Source: Pseudomonas salomonii (lineage in GTDB: Bacteria > Pseudomonadota > Gammaproteobacteria > Pseudomonadales > Pseudomonadaceae). Taken from it: a stretch of DNA of 64,000 nt. The stretch is taken from positions 1 through 64,000 of the forward strand of contig NZ_FNOX01000003.1 in the NCBI RefSeq assembly GCF_900107155.1, given 5' to 3'. Positions within the stretch are counted from its first letter, which is position 1. Each line of letters starts with the position of its first letter. Both the position numbers and the translations under genes were made by a program. Under the pieces are notes generated by a model, which was not told the DNA's origin, searched no databases, and saw nothing but the letters and a program-made list of their open reading frames with translations. Of this stretch, positions 25,226 to 34,672 are shown piece after piece.

Positions 25226-25996
25226 GTGACACCACTCATGATCACCCTGCTGGTAATAGCCGGGATCGTAATACTGATCGCCATTGGCTACATGAACCAC
25301 GTGGTGGAAAACAACAAACTGGAAAAAAAACGTACCGAGATCGAGCTCAATGATCGGCTGCGTCGGTGCGGTGAAATCACCGAGACCTTTCCTGGCCAAT
25401 TGATGACCCCGGCGCTCAAGCTGCTGCTCACCCGCCTTGAGCTCAACGTCAACCAGCGCCTGTTGCACCTCAACAAGTCCAGTGCAGCTCTCAAGGCGCG
25501 TATCACTGAGTTGAATGCGCTGATCGCCCAGGGCGAATCGATTCCGGTGACCAACCCACCGGCGCCGATCCAGACCGAAGCCAAGGCCAAGGACGTGCGC
25601 TTCCTCCTCGAAGCCCTGCATGGTCAAGTGACCCGTGCGGCTCAGGACGGTTTTCTGCCGACCAACGAGGCCAAGCACTGGATCAAGGAAATTCGCCATA
25701 TCCTGGTGCTGCTGCACATCGAGTTCTTCAACAACCTCGGCCAGCACGCCCTGCAACAGAACCAACCCGGCCAGGCACGCCTGGCCTTCGAGCGCGGCGT
25801 GCAGTACCTGCACAAACAGCCGGAGCCGGCGCTCTACAGCGCGCAGCTGCAATTGCTCGAAAGCCAACTGGCCCGCGCCAACTCCACGGTATTGACCAAC
25901 AGCAAGCCGGCTGAAGATGAGGTCAATGAGTTGACTGAAGGGCTTAAAGTTGTGGATGCCGATGCGGAGTGGAAAAAGAAAGCTATTTACGATTGA
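25226..25996 (+). CDS. Membrane-anchored helical protein of unknown function
   Basis: A 256-residue protein with one N-terminal membrane helix (MITLLVIAGIVILIAIGYM) and a long, largely helical, charged cytosolic or periplasmic region. No catalytic motif is seen. Later helices (LGQHALQQNQPGQARLAFER) have the look of a tetratricopeptide-like pair. I choose GTG at 25226 because AAAGAGG lies eight bases ahead; an ATG at 25238 is possible. Codon use resembles neighbouring core genes. Confidence 0.7.
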   Translation: MTPLMITLLVIAGIVILIAIGYMNHVVENNKLEKKRTEIELNDRLRRCGEITETFPGQLMTPALKLLLTRLELNVNQRLLHLNKSSAALKARITELNALIAQGESIPVTNPPAPIQTEAKAKDVRFLLEALHGQVTRAAQDGFLPTNEAKHWIKEIRHILVLLHIEFFNNLGQHALQQNQPGQARLAFERGVQYLHKQPEPALYSAQLQLLESQLARANSTVLTNSKPAEDEVNELTEGLKVVDADAEWKKKAIYD

Positions 25997-26016
25997 TCGT
26001 TTGGGGGGCGCGCGGT

Positions 26017-26096
26017 GGTTGGGTGGGGTGGGTACATATCCGTTGCTGCGGTAACGGCGGCCTAGGGTTCCGCCCTTACGGCGGGTCACTTTTGCA
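26017..26096 (+). repeat. Dispersed Pseudomonas repeat, first copy
   Basis: Contains ATATCCGTT, GGTAACGGCGGC, GGTTCCGC and GCGGGTCACTTTTG in order. An inverted, diverged copy lies at 26914-27002. The pair brackets the broken IS3 element. The sequence is a familiar intergenic repeat of fluorescent pseudomonads (from memory) and is preceded by GGTTGGGTGGGGTGGG. Confidence 0.75.
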
Positions 26097-26178
26097 AGGA
26101 CGCAGAAGTAACCATGGACTTGTTCCCTCGCAGCGGACGCCAAGAAGCGATATTTTAATCGCAACCTTGGAGGCACCT

Positions 26179-26472
26179 ATGTCACAGCAAACCCGCCGCA
26201 GTTACACCGATGATTTTAAAGCTCAGGCAGTGACACTCGCTGAAAGCATTGGTCGAGGAGAAGCAGCTCGACAGTTGGATATCTCGGTCAAAACCTTAGG
26301 TAATTGGCTGGACGCCGCACGTAACGGGCGTCCTCTCAGTTCTCCCGCCCGGCATCCGGTTTCTGACCTAGAAAGCGAGCTGGCCCGGCTTCGAGCTGAA
26401 AATGCCACGCTTAAAATGGAACGAGAAATCCTAAAAAAAGCGACGGCGTTCTTTGCCAGAGAGTCCAACTGA
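26179..26472 (+). CDS. IS3-family transposase OrfA
   Basis: A 97-residue protein starting MSQQTRRSYTDDFKAQAVTL with a helix-turn-helix (GEAARQLDISVKTLGNWL) and a C-terminal leucine zipper-like helix ending EREILKKATAFFARE. This is the IS3 OrfA layout. The run CTAAAAAAAGC at about 26430 is the expected slippery site for a -1 shift into OrfB. GGAGG precedes the ATG. OrfA looks intact but the element is not mobile by itself because OrfB is truncated. Confidence 0.88.
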   Translation: MSQQTRRSYTDDFKAQAVTLAESIGRGEAARQLDISVKTLGNWLDAARNGRPLSSPARHPVSDLESELARLRAENATLKMEREILKKATAFFARESN

Positions 26473-26648
26473 GATACGCCTTCGACGCCCGTGAACGGAC
26501 TCGCTTTCCAGTCAGGTTGTTATGTCGAGTGATGGAAGTCTCGGTGTCGGGCTTTCACGGCTATTTGAAACGCCGGGAACGTCCTGATCCAGACGCTGAG
26601 ATTCGCCTGGAAATTCGTGCGATTCATCATGCCAGTCGCGGCTCTTAC
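26472..26648 (+). pseudogene. IS3-family transposase OrfB, truncated
   Basis: The -1 frame continues RYAFDARERTRFPVRLLCRV, then MEVSVSGFHGYLKRRE and IRAIHHASRGSY, the standard OrfB N-terminus. At about 26648 the match stops and unrelated repeat sequence begins, before the DDE catalytic domain. Only about 60 of some 280 residues remain, so no active transposase is made. Confidence 0.85.
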
Positions 26649-27002
26649 ATCCTTTTCGATGACGAAGTCAGCGGTCTTTTGATCTGCGCTTTTGATCTTG
26701 ATCTTGATCTGAAATCGCCCCGTCAAACACGATGGCCGGAATTCGACTGTGATTTGGGGGGTAAACCGGCAGGGATGCCGGTTTAGCCGCGCTGGGCCAA
26801 GGATGGCCCATCGCGGCGGCCCCCCAAATCACTGTCGGATTGCGGGCATGCCGAGCCACAGCGAGGCACCGAGTGTTGGGGCGAGGACTTTTTGCTTACT
26901 TTTGGGGCGTTTGCCAAAAGTGACCCGCTGTAAGAGCGGAACCATAAGCCGCCGTTACCTAAATAACGGATATTCACCCAACCCAACCCAACCCAACCCA
27001 AC
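26649..27002 (-). mobile_element. Dispersed structured repeat of about 350 bases
   Basis: Begins with repeated GATCTT units (26694-26710), then a complex palindrome at 26751-26830: outer arms GATTTGGGGGG and CCCCCCAAATC enclose two inner hairpins (AAACCGGCA with TGCCGGTTT; GGGCCA with TGGCCC). It ends with the inverted copy of the 26017 repeat and a tract of five ACCCA units at 26977-27002. I recall similar units in many fluorescent Pseudomonas genomes. It has no transposase; ORFs across it are not credible. It has replaced or interrupted the 3' part of IS3. Confidence 0.6.
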
Positions 27003-27101
27003 CCACCACGCCACCACCAAGTGCCATCACTTTGCACCTATCCCCCCGCCCCCGACTAGCGTAAAAAAGTGCCCCTAACTCCGTGAAGTCAGAGGCCTGC
27101 T

Positions 27102-27914
27102 ATGCCTGTCGCCGTCATTGATGGACAACCGCTGCACTATGTCGACCAGGGCACCGGCCCGGTCGTTCTGCTGGGCTCAAGCTACCTGTGGGACCGCCAT
27201 ATGTGGGCGCCGCAAATCGAAGCCCTGTCGCAACAGTACCGCGTGATCGTCCCCGAGTTGTGGGGCCATGGTGAATCCGGCCCGCTGCCGGCCCAAACCC
27301 AGTCCCTCGACGACCTGGCGCGCCAGACCCTGGCCCTGCTGGATCAGCTGGACATCGCACAGATCAACCTGGTGGGCTTGTCGGTAGGCGGCATGTGGGG
27401 CGCGCGCCTGGCGCTGCTGGCGCCGCAGCGCATCAACAGCCTGGTGCTGATGGACACCTACCTCGGCGCCGAGCCCGAGGCCACACGCCAGTATTACTTT
27501 TCGCTGTTCAAGATGATTGAGGACGCCGGCGCCATTCCTGAGCCGCTACTGGATGTGGTCGCGCCGATCTTCTTCCGGCCAGGCATCGACCGCGAATCTG
27601 CGCTGTACCAGGATTTTCGCCAGTCGCTGCAGGCTTTCTCCAAGGAGCGCCTGCTGCACAGCATCGTGCCATTGGGTCGTCAGATCTTCAGCCGCGCCGA
27701 TATCCTCGACCAACTGCACCGCCTGGACACCGACACCACCCTGATTATGTGCGGCGAGCAGGACAAGCCCCGCCCACCTGCCGAATCCAGGGCAATGGCC
27801 GAGCTGATCGGTTGCAGCCTGACCCTGATTCCAGACGCCGGGCATATCTCCAGCCGCGAAAACCCGGACTTCGTCAACGAAGCCCTGCTGACCTTCCTCG
27901 CCAACAACGCCTGA
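27102..27914 (+). CDS. Alpha/beta hydrolase
   Basis: A 270-residue cytosolic hydrolase. The nucleophile elbow is GLSVGG (Ser about residue 94), with the acid in the MCGEQD region and catalytic His in DAGHISSRENP. The oxyanion region is near LLGSSYLWDRHMW. It resembles 3-oxoadipate enol-lactonase-like and related esterases, but the substrate cannot be fixed. It follows immediately after the mobile-element debris and is intact. Confidence 0.8.
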   Translation: MPVAVIDGQPLHYVDQGTGPVVLLGSSYLWDRHMWAPQIEALSQQYRVIVPELWGHGESGPLPAQTQSLDDLARQTLALLDQLDIAQINLVGLSVGGMWGARLALLAPQRINSLVLMDTYLGAEPEATRQYYFSLFKMIEDAGAIPEPLLDVVAPIFFRPGIDRESALYQDFRQSLQAFSKERLLHSIVPLGRQIFSRADILDQLHRLDTDTTLIMCGEQDKPRPPAESRAMAELIGCSLTLIPDAGHISSRENPDFVNEALLTFLANNA

Positions 27915-27941
27915 TCGCACGGTTCCGCCTTTGCTCGTGGA

Positions 27942-29909
27942 TCAAAGGCGGAAGTGCCCCACCATACCCTTGAGCTGCGCCCCCAACTGCGCCAACTGAA
28001 TGCTCGACGCGGCGTTGCCTTGCATGCTCAGCGCCGATTGGTCGGCACTCGCACGGATACTGGTGACACTGCGATTAATTTCTTCGGCCACCGAGCTTTG
28101 CTCCTCGGCGGCGGCGGCAATCTGCTGGTTCATCTGCTGGATCAGGGACACGGCAGCGGCGATGCTGCCCAGCGCGCTCTCGGTTTCCAACGCATCGCTG
28201 ACGGCCAGCTTCACCAGCTCGCCGCTTTGCTGAATCTGCTGCACCGACGACTGCGCGGCACTGCGCAAGGTGCTCACCAACCGCTCGATCTCCTCGGTCG
28301 ATTGCTGAGTACGCTTGGCCAGCGCCCTCACCTCATCGGCCACCACCGCAAACCCTCGGCCTTGCTCGCCGGCGCGGGCGGCTTCAATGGCGGCGTTAAG
28401 GGCCAGCAGGTTGGTCTGCTCGGCGACACTTTTGATCACCCCCAACACCGTGCCGATGTGCTGGATCTCGGCACTGAGGCTGTCGATGCTGGCGCTGGCG
28501 CTGGTGCTGGAGGCCGCCAGCAACTCAATGCGTTGCAGGCTCTGACGCACCACCTGCTGGCCGCTGTCGACCTTGGCATCGGCGGTCTGCGCCGCTTGCG
28601 CAGCTTCTTCGGCGTTACGCGCGACGTCATGCACCGTGGCGGTCATCTGGTTCATCGCCGTGGCAACCTGTTCGGTCTCCTCTTTCTGGCTGCTGACCTC
28701 TAGATTGGTTTGTTCGGTGACGCTGGAGAGTGATTGTGCAGAGCTGGCCAATTGCTCGATGCCGGCCTGCAAGCCGCTGACCATCTGGCTCAGGCCAGTG
28801 CCCATCTGTTGCATCGCTTGCATCAGCTGGCCGATTTCATCACGGCGACTGACCTCCATGCGCCCGCTCAGATCACCGGCAGCAATCTGCTGGGCCACGG
28901 CAATCACACTGCGCAGCGGCGCCACGATCAGGCGGGTAATCAACCAGGCGGCAATCAGCCCCACCAACAACGCCAACGCCGAGGAACCGATGATCAGCCA
29001 CGTGCTTTTCTTCAATTGCGCCTGCATCGACTGGTCTTCGGCGGCATACGCCTGGTTGACCCGGCTGACCACCTGGTCGGCGCGGTCATGCAATTGCTTG
29101 TAGACGATTTTTTCCTGAGCCAGCAAACCGGTGTACTCACCGAGTTTTTCGCTGAAGGCGGCAATATGCCCGGACACCTCGTTGAGCACGGTCTGGTAAC
29201 CCGCGTCCTTGACCGCGGTTTTCAGTTGCTCGACCTGCGCCAGGGCCTGGTCGGCCTGTTCGATCTTGCCCTGCTCGGCGTTGTCGGCATCGGCCCTGCG
29301 GCTCTGGTCCAGGCGCACCCGCGCCTCGTTCATGGCTTGCAGCATCAACCGCGACACCTGGCTGACCTGCCCGGCCTGCTCGATAAACTCGGCGCCCTCT
29401 TTGCCCTGGCTTTCCTTGAGGCCGTAGGCGCCATCGTCGGCCAGGCCGGCTTGCAGCACATCGAGGTTATTGGCCACGCTGGAGACCGACCAACTGGCCA
29501 TTTCCAGCGCCAGGTCCTTGGTCTGGGTCAACTCGACAAATTCGTCGAACGCCTGGCGATACGCGGCCAACGCCTGTTCAACGTCGCCCATCACCGGCAC
29601 ATTGGCGGCGGACTGGGCCTTGAGCGAGGCCGCCAGGGCAGCCAGGGCATCGACGCTTTCATGCAAGGCATCGACGGCTTTGGGGTCGGCATGCAACGCG
29701 TAGTCCTGCTCGATCAAGCGCACCTTGAGCAAGCCGCTGTTGAGCGAGGACATCGCATTGAGGCCTTCGAAACGCTGACCAACGGTTTGCAGCGACCACA
29801 CGCCAATGGCCGCCACCAGCGCCGTCAGCAGCAGCACCAGGGAGAAGCCCAAGCCCAGTTTTTTTGCCATACCGAGGTTGGCGAAACGTCGTTGCACGGC
29901 CGAAATCAT
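27942..29909 (-). CDS. Methyl-accepting chemotaxis protein with a large helical sensor domain
   Basis: A 655-residue chemoreceptor: first membrane helix about residues 15-38, a periplasmic all-helical region of about 250 residues suggesting a bimodular (HBM-like, McpS-type) sensor, second membrane helix [20 protein letters not shown], a HAMP domain and a cytoplasmic signalling hairpin with the tip [20 protein letters not shown]. No C-terminal CheR pentapeptide is seen. The start at 29909 has AGAGGA ten bases ahead; 33 codons upstream are open but implausible. HBM receptors often sense organic acids; this is inference. Confidence 0.88.
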   Translation of the reverse strand: MISAVQRRFANLGMAKKLGLGFSLVLLLTALVAAIGVWSLQTVGQRFEGLNAMSSLNSGLLKVRLIEQDYALHADPKAVDALHESVDALAALAASLKAQSAANVPVMGDVEQALAAYRQAFDEFVELTQTKDLALEMASWSVSSVANNLDVLQAGLADDGAYGLKESQGKEGAEFIEQAGQVSQVSRLMLQAMNEARVRLDQSRRADADNAEQGKIEQADQALAQVEQLKTAVKDAGYQTVLNEVSGHIAAFSEKLGEYTGLLAQEKIVYKQLHDRADQVVSRVNQAYAAEDQSMQAQLKKSTWLIIGSSALALLVGLIAAWLITRLIVAPLRSVIAVAQQIAAGDLSGRMEVSRRDEIGQLMQAMQQMGTGLSQMVSGLQAGIEQLASSAQSLSSVTEQTNLEVSSQKEETEQVATAMNQMTATVHDVARNAEEAAQAAQTADAKVDSGQQVVRQSLQRIELLAASSTSASASIDSLSAEIQHIGTVLGVIKSVAEQTNLLALNAAIEAARAGEQGRGFAVVADEVRALAKRTQQSTEEIERLVSTLRSAAQSSVQQIQQSGELVKLAVSDALETESALGSIAAAVSLIQQMNQQIAAAAEEQSSVAEEINRSVTSIRASADQSALSMQGNAASSIQLAQLGAQLKGMVGHFRL

Positions 29910-30023
29910 TGCACTTGAATCCTCTTGCACGGGCAGCTGCCAGCAAGCCTGGTTGCCATGCAGCGAGATTCGCAACGAGACGCCATTGGCACAAGACGTT
30001 GGCGCCACAATAATGGCAAAAAG

Positions 30024-31436
30024 CTACATGCTCGTCGTTTTCAGAATGGTCGAGGTCGATCTGGCAGGCCCCATGGCGCGGAACAACGCCAACGCCCGCT
30101 GATCAGCAGCATAGGCCACATTGATGCGCAGCCAGTCACTGTGTTCGCCGCGGGGAGTAAACAGCGCCCCGCATGACAGCAAGACGCCAAGCCTGCGCGC
30201 GCACGCCTGCAACCGGGAATGATCGCCCAGACCCGGCCGCGCCCACACGAACATACCGCCGGCAGGCACGGCAAACACCTGCCATTCCTCATCCTCCAGC
30301 ACCTCCAGAGTGGCTGCCATTTGCGCATTCAAACGCTTGCGCAGGCGTTGCACCCATTTGCGGTAAGTACCATTGGCCAACAGCGCGGCGACCACTGTTT
30401 CGGCAAACCGTGACGTGCCGATACCGGTCAGGGTCTTGAGGCTGGCCATTCGCGCAACGATGGCCGCGCCGGCACTGACGTAACCCACGCGCAGGGCACT
30501 GCTCAGGGTCTTGGAAAAGCTTGATACGTAGATCACCCGGTCATCATGGGGCAAGGCCGACAGCCGCGTGCAACTGGCGTGCTGCAGGTCGCCGAAAACG
30601 TCCTCTTCAATGATCAGGAAGCCATCACGGTGCGAAAGCTCCAGCAACCGCTCGGCCACGGCGCGGCACAAGCTGGTGCCCGTGGGGTTGTGGTACAGGC
30701 AGTTGATGAACAGGCACTTGGGGCGATGGCGCAGCAGCAGTTGCTCGAGCACCGGCATGTCCGGGCCGCCCACGGTGCGCGGAACTTCCAGCAACGTGAC
30801 GCCATGACGCTCCAACTGTCGATAGAGGTTGGCGTAGCCCGGCGTCTCGACCACCACCGTATCGCCGGCCTTGAGCAGCGAGCGTATCAACAGGTCCTGT
30901 GCATGGCTGGCACCATGGGTGGTCAGGATGCGATCCAGGCAGGTGGCCACCTTTATCTGGGTCAGCCGCTTGAGTAACTGCTCGCGCAATGCCGGCAGGC
31001 CCAGTGGCGTGCTGTAGTTAAAGAGGCCGCCCGTGTCGGTGCGGCTGATTTCCCGTATCGCGTAGCACAGGTCATCGCTTTCACGCCAGGTGTCCGGCAG
31101 CCAGCCGCAACCGAGCTTCAACTCGCCCAACGGGCCATCGACATAGTCGCCCCAACCCAGCTCCGCCCCCTCATACCAGTGGCTTTCAAGGCAAACAGCC
31201 GGCTGGGCGACCACAAATCCCGAGCCTTGCCTGGACGCCAGTAAACCCTGGGCGACCATTCGCTCGAAAGCCTCTATCACGCTGGACTGGCTGAGCAGGT
31301 TGTCGAGGGCCAGTTGCCGGATGGACGGCAAGCGCGTACCGGGGCTCGCGCCGCTCTTGCGTATCCATTGCGCCACCGCGCTGACGATTTGCTGCACCAC
31401 CGGTACAAGGGCTTGTCGATCGATCCCTAAATCCAT
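30024..31436 (-). CDS. MocR-type regulator (GntR DNA-binding plus aminotransferase domain)
   Basis: A 470-residue protein. The N-terminal winged helix has GTRLPSIRQLALDNLLSQSS and a following VIEAFERMVAQGLL; the rest is an aminotransferase fold with the PLP Lys in SSFSKTLSS and the NPTG turn in YHNPTGTSL. Unlike the MocR at 20901 it has no close divergent partner, so its target is not obvious; the nearest divergent side is a 203-base gap. It could also be a true aminotransferase, but the DNA-binding domain argues for a regulator. Confidence 0.85.
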   Translation of the reverse strand: MDLGIDRQALVPVVQQIVSAVAQWIRKSGASPGTRLPSIRQLALDNLLSQSSVIEAFERMVAQGLLASRQGSGFVVAQPAVCLESHWYEGAELGWGDYVDGPLGELKLGCGWLPDTWRESDDLCYAIREISRTDTGGLFNYSTPLGLPALREQLLKRLTQIKVATCLDRILTTHGASHAQDLLIRSLLKAGDTVVVETPGYANLYRQLERHGVTLLEVPRTVGGPDMPVLEQLLLRHRPKCLFINCLYHNPTGTSLCRAVAERLLELSHRDGFLIIEEDVFGDLQHASCTRLSALPHDDRVIYVSSFSKTLSSALRVGYVSAGAAIVARMASLKTLTGIGTSRFAETVVAALLANGTYRKWVQRLRKRLNAQMAATLEVLEDEEWQVFAVPAGGMFVWARPGLGDHSRLQACARRLGVLLSCGALFTPRGEHSDWLRINVAYAADQRALALFRAMGPARSTSTILKTTSM

Positions 31437-31639
31437 GAGCCACTCACTTCAACTGTCTGTTATTCAACCCCAAACAGTTAAGCACAGAAGCTCGCTAAAA
31501 CCGGCCGTAAACTCTTATTAAAGTATTGATTTTATTGACTTATTTACCTTCTGATACACATTCTGACGAGGCCTTGTGCCAGCCATGGAAACGCCCCACA
31601 GCGACCCTATCCTTTTCCAAGAGTGCATGGCATTGAGTC

Positions 31640-32401
31640 CTAGATAGCCGTCGCGCCACCATCCACCGCCAAGGCTTGCCCTGTGGTAAACGCTGCCCCA
31701 TCGCTGCACAGGTACAGCACGGCACTGGCGATTTCCTCGACCTTGCCAATGCGCCCGACCGGGTGCATGGCGGCGGCGAACTCGGCTTTGCGCGGATCTG
31801 CTTCATAGGCACGGCGGAACATGTCGGTGTCGATCACCGCAGGGCACACTGCATTCACGCGGATTTTCTTCTTTGCATATTCGATGGCGGCCGATTTGGT
31901 CAGGCCGATCACGGCGTGCTTGGACGCCGCATAGATGCTCATCTTCGGCGCAGCGCCCAACCCGGCGACCGAGGCGGTGTTGACGATCGCACCACCGCCC
32001 TGGGCCAGCAACAGCGGCAGTTGATACTTCATGCACAACCATACGCCCTTGACGTTGACGCCCATGATTGCATCGAACTCATCCAGGCTGCCGTCGGCCA
32101 GCTTGCCCTTCTCGATCTCGATGCCGGCGTTGTTGAAGGCATAGTCCAGGCGCCCATAGGCGGCGATGGTCTGTGCCATCAATTGCTGCACATCGGCCTC
32201 CAGCGTGACATTGCAGCGCACGAACAGCGCTTCGCCGCCTGTTTGTTGAATCAACGCAACCGTGCCCTCGCCGCCCGCCACATCCAGGTCGGCTACCACT
32301 ACTTTCAAGCCTTCTGCTGCAAATGCCAGCGCAGTGGCGCGGCCAATACCGGCGGCGGCGCCGGTCACCAGGGCGACCTGGCCGGAAAACGTCATGCTCA
32401 T
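31640..32401 (-). CDS. SDR-family NAD(P)-dependent oxidoreductase
   Basis: A 253-residue classical short-chain dehydrogenase. Cofactor motif TGAAAGIG, NNAG, catalytic Ser in NTASVAG and YAASK with Tyr and Lys are present; the C-terminus has GQALAVDGGATA. DLDV after the second strand suggests NAD preference. AGGA eight bases ahead supports the ATG at 32401. It is divergent from a CurA-like reductase 228 bases away; the two may act on related carbonyl substrates. Confidence 0.9.
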   Translation of the reverse strand: MSMTFSGQVALVTGAAAGIGRATALAFAAEGLKVVVADLDVAGGEGTVALIQQTGGEALFVRCNVTLEADVQQLMAQTIAAYGRLDYAFNNAGIEIEKGKLADGSLDEFDAIMGVNVKGVWLCMKYQLPLLLAQGGGAIVNTASVAGLGAAPKMSIYAASKHAVIGLTKSAAIEYAKKKIRVNAVCPAVIDTDMFRRAYEADPRKAEFAAAMHPVGRIGKVEEIASAVLYLCSDGAAFTTGQALAVDGGATAI

Positions 32402-32629
32402 GGGGGATGTCCTATGCAAGAAATGGCCGTGGGCCGAGTCTAGCCAAGCGCATGGCGGGCGCGTCAGCACTATCATATGGCCGGTTGGGGTCGCATGAAT
32501 GGCAGTGATAAGACGCAGGGGCCAACTATCAACCCGACCTATCGGCGGGCATTCGCACTCACCCTTTACCTTGCCCCCAAGCCGATGAAGGTCTATCACT
32601 CAAGGCTCACTTTTTGAAGAGTCCCTGCC

Positions 32630-33637
32630 ATGACTGCCCAGACCAACCGCCAATTCCTGCTCGCCAAACGCCCGGTCGGTGCGGCCACGCGGGAGACCTT
32701 CACCTACCAGGAAGTGCCGGTGGGCACGCCAGCGGACGGGCAAGTGCTGGTGCGCAATGAATACCTGTCCCTGGACCCGGCCATGCGTGGCTGGATGAAC
32801 GAGGGAAAATCCTACATTCCACCGGTCGGCATCGGCGAAGTCATGCGGGCGCTGGGCGTGGGCAAGGTGATTGCCTCGAACAACCCGAAATTCGCGGTGG
32901 GTGATTATGTGAACGGCGCCCTGGGCGTGCAGGATTATTTCCTGGGCGAGCCGCGCGGTTTTTATAAGGTGGACCCAACACTGGCACCGCTGCCGCGCTA
33001 CCTGTCAGCGCTGGGCATGACCGGCATGACCGCCTACTTCGCCCTGCTTGACACCGGCGCGCCCAAGGCCGGTGAAACGGTGGTGATCTCCGGCGCCGCC
33101 GGTGCGGTGGGCAGCATTGCCGGGCAAATTGCCAAGCTCAAGGGCTGCCACGTGGTGGGCATTGCCGGGGGCGCCGACAAGTGCAAATTCCTCATTGATG
33201 AACTGGGCTTTGACGCAGCCATCGATTACAAAAGCGAAGACGTGCCAGCCGCCCTCAAGCGCGAGTGCCCCAAAGGCGTGGATGTGTATTTTGATAACGT
33301 TGGCGGCGACATTCTCGACGCCGTGCTCAGCCGCCTGGCCCTGAAGGCGCGGGTGGTGATCTGCGGCGCAATCAGCCAGTACAACAATAAAGAGGCGGTG
33401 AAAGGCCCGGCCAACTATTTGTCGTTGCTGGTCAATCGTGCGCGCATGGAAGGGTTTGTGGTGATGGACCACGCGGCGAACTTTGCCGCCGCCGGGCAGG
33501 AGATGGCCGGCTGGATGGCCCAGGGCAAGCTCAAGAGCAAGGAAGATATTGTCGAGGGGCTGGAGACGTTCCCGGAGACGTTGATGAAGCTGTTCAACGG
33601 CGAGAACTTTGGGAAGTTGGTGCTTAAAGTCAGCTGA
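32630..33637 (+). CDS. NADP-dependent reductase, CurA/leukotriene B4 dehydrogenase type (MDR)
   Basis: A 335-residue zinc-independent medium-chain reductase. It begins with the family N-terminus [18 protein letters not shown], has LDPAMRGWM, the dinucleotide motif GAAGAVGS and the C-terminal [14 protein letters not shown]. coli CurA and mammalian LTB4 dehydrogenase share this plan; they reduce enone double bonds with NADPH. The specific substrate here is unknown. A palindromic repeat follows four bases after the stop. Confidence 0.88.
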   Translation: MTAQTNRQFLLAKRPVGAATRETFTYQEVPVGTPADGQVLVRNEYLSLDPAMRGWMNEGKSYIPPVGIGEVMRALGVGKVIASNNPKFAVGDYVNGALGVQDYFLGEPRGFYKVDPTLAPLPRYLSALGMTGMTAYFALLDTGAPKAGETVVISGAAGAVGSIAGQIAKLKGCHVVGIAGGADKCKFLIDELGFDAAIDYKSEDVPAALKRECPKGVDVYFDNVGGDILDAVLSRLALKARVVICGAISQYNNKEAVKGPANYLSLLVNRARMEGFVVMDHAANFAAAGQEMAGWMAQGKLKSKEDIVEGLETFPETLMKLFNGENFGKLVLKVS

Positions 33638-33640
33638 CCC

Positions 33641-33747
33641 GATCGTTCCCACGCTCTGCGTGGGAATGCAGCCCGGGACGCTCTGCGTCCCAAAGCGTGA
33701 CGCAGAGCGTCACAAGAGGCGTTCCCACGCAGAGCGTGGGAACGATC
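33641..33747. repeat. Palindromic dispersed repeat, copy 1
   Basis: GATCGTTCCCACGCTCTGCG opens the unit and its exact inverse closes it; in between are GACGCTCTGCGTCC and CGTGACGCAGAGCGTCAC hairpins. A close copy lies at 54844-54951. It fills the gap between the convergent reductase and pyrF genes and may act as a terminator-like structure. Confidence 0.85.
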
Positions 33748-33748
33748 A

Positions 33749-34447
33749 TCAGGCGATTTCGGCGACAACTGCCGCCAGTGCCTTGGCCGGATCCGCCGCC
33801 TGGCTGATCGGGCGACCGATCACCAGGTAGTCCGAGCCGGCATCCAGGGCCTGACGCGGCGTCAGGATACGACGCTGGTCATCCTGGGCGCTGCCTGCCG
33901 GGCGTATCCCCGGGGTCACCAGTTGCAGCGACGGGTGCGCGGTCTTCAGCGCCTGGGCCTCCAGGGCCGAACAGACCAGGCCATCCAGGCCAGCCTTCTG
34001 CGCCAATGCCGCCAGGCGCAGGACCTGCTCCTGCGGCTCGATGTCCAGGCCGATGCCGGCCAGGTCTTCGCGCTCCATGCTGGTCAGCACGGTCACACCG
34101 ATCAACAAGGGTTTGGGGCCGCTGCGCTGCTCGAGCACTTCGCGGCAGGCGTTCATCATGCGCAGGCCGCCGGAGCAGTGCACGTTGACCATCCACACGC
34201 CCATTTCGGCGGCGGCTTTAACCGCCATGGCCGTGGTGTTGGGGATGTCATGGAATTTCAGGTCGAGGAATACTTCGAAGCCTTTGTCACGCAGGGTGCC
34301 GACGATTTCGGCGGCGCAGCTGGTGAACAGTTCCTTGCCGACCTTGACCCGGCAAAGCGTGGGGTCCAACTGGTCAGCCAGCTTCAGTGCGGCGTCACGA
34401 GTGGGGTAATCCAGGGCGACGATGATAGGAGTCTGGCAGACGGGCAT
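33749..34447 (-). CDS. pyrF: Orotidine 5'-phosphate decarboxylase
   Basis: A 232-residue TIM-barrel enzyme making UMP from OMP, last step of pyrimidine synthesis. The catalytic [10 protein letters not shown] segment with its Lys-Asp pair, [14 protein letters not shown] and the phosphate-binding DYLVIGRPI near the end are all present. Length is normal. It stands alone, reading leftwards. The 225 bases ahead of it, up to the response-regulator gene, hold no gene. Confidence 0.95.
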   Translation of the reverse strand: MPVCQTPIIVALDYPTRDAALKLADQLDPTLCRVKVGKELFTSCAAEIVGTLRDKGFEVFLDLKFHDIPNTTAMAVKAAAEMGVWMVNVHCSGGLRMMNACREVLEQRSGPKPLLIGVTVLTSMEREDLAGIGLDIEPQEQVLRLAALAQKAGLDGLVCSALEAQALKTAHPSLQLVTPGIRPAGSAQDDQRRILTPRQALDAGSDYLVIGRPISQAADPAKALAAVVAEIA

Positions 34448-34672
34448 TGGAATGGGCTCTCAGGCAAGTCGAAATCGGCGCGGATTGTAGCGCAAGCGGC
34501 GCCGTTGCGGGATCCGATGATCGGTAAAATGCTGATCAAGCGCGCATAACCGGGGATTTCGAGTCATTGTGTCAAGACCGATACATTCCCGACATGCCCT
34601 CAACACGCCCCGCGACTAGCCTCGCGCACATGACCGCTCGCCCGGCACTTCCAGCCATGGAACCGGGCGCCT

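Noticed and set aside
26517..26786. 89-codon open frame as a distinct gene
   Set aside because: It is a chimera of the IS3 OrfB start and unrelated repeat sequence.
26977..27002. ACCCA tandem units as a CRISPR or telomere-like array
   Set aside because: The units are five bases with no spacers and belong to the dispersed repeat.
30024..31436. A second regulator-target pair like that at 19162-22382
   Set aside because: The gene on its divergent side is over 200 bases away on the same strand, so no partner is evident.
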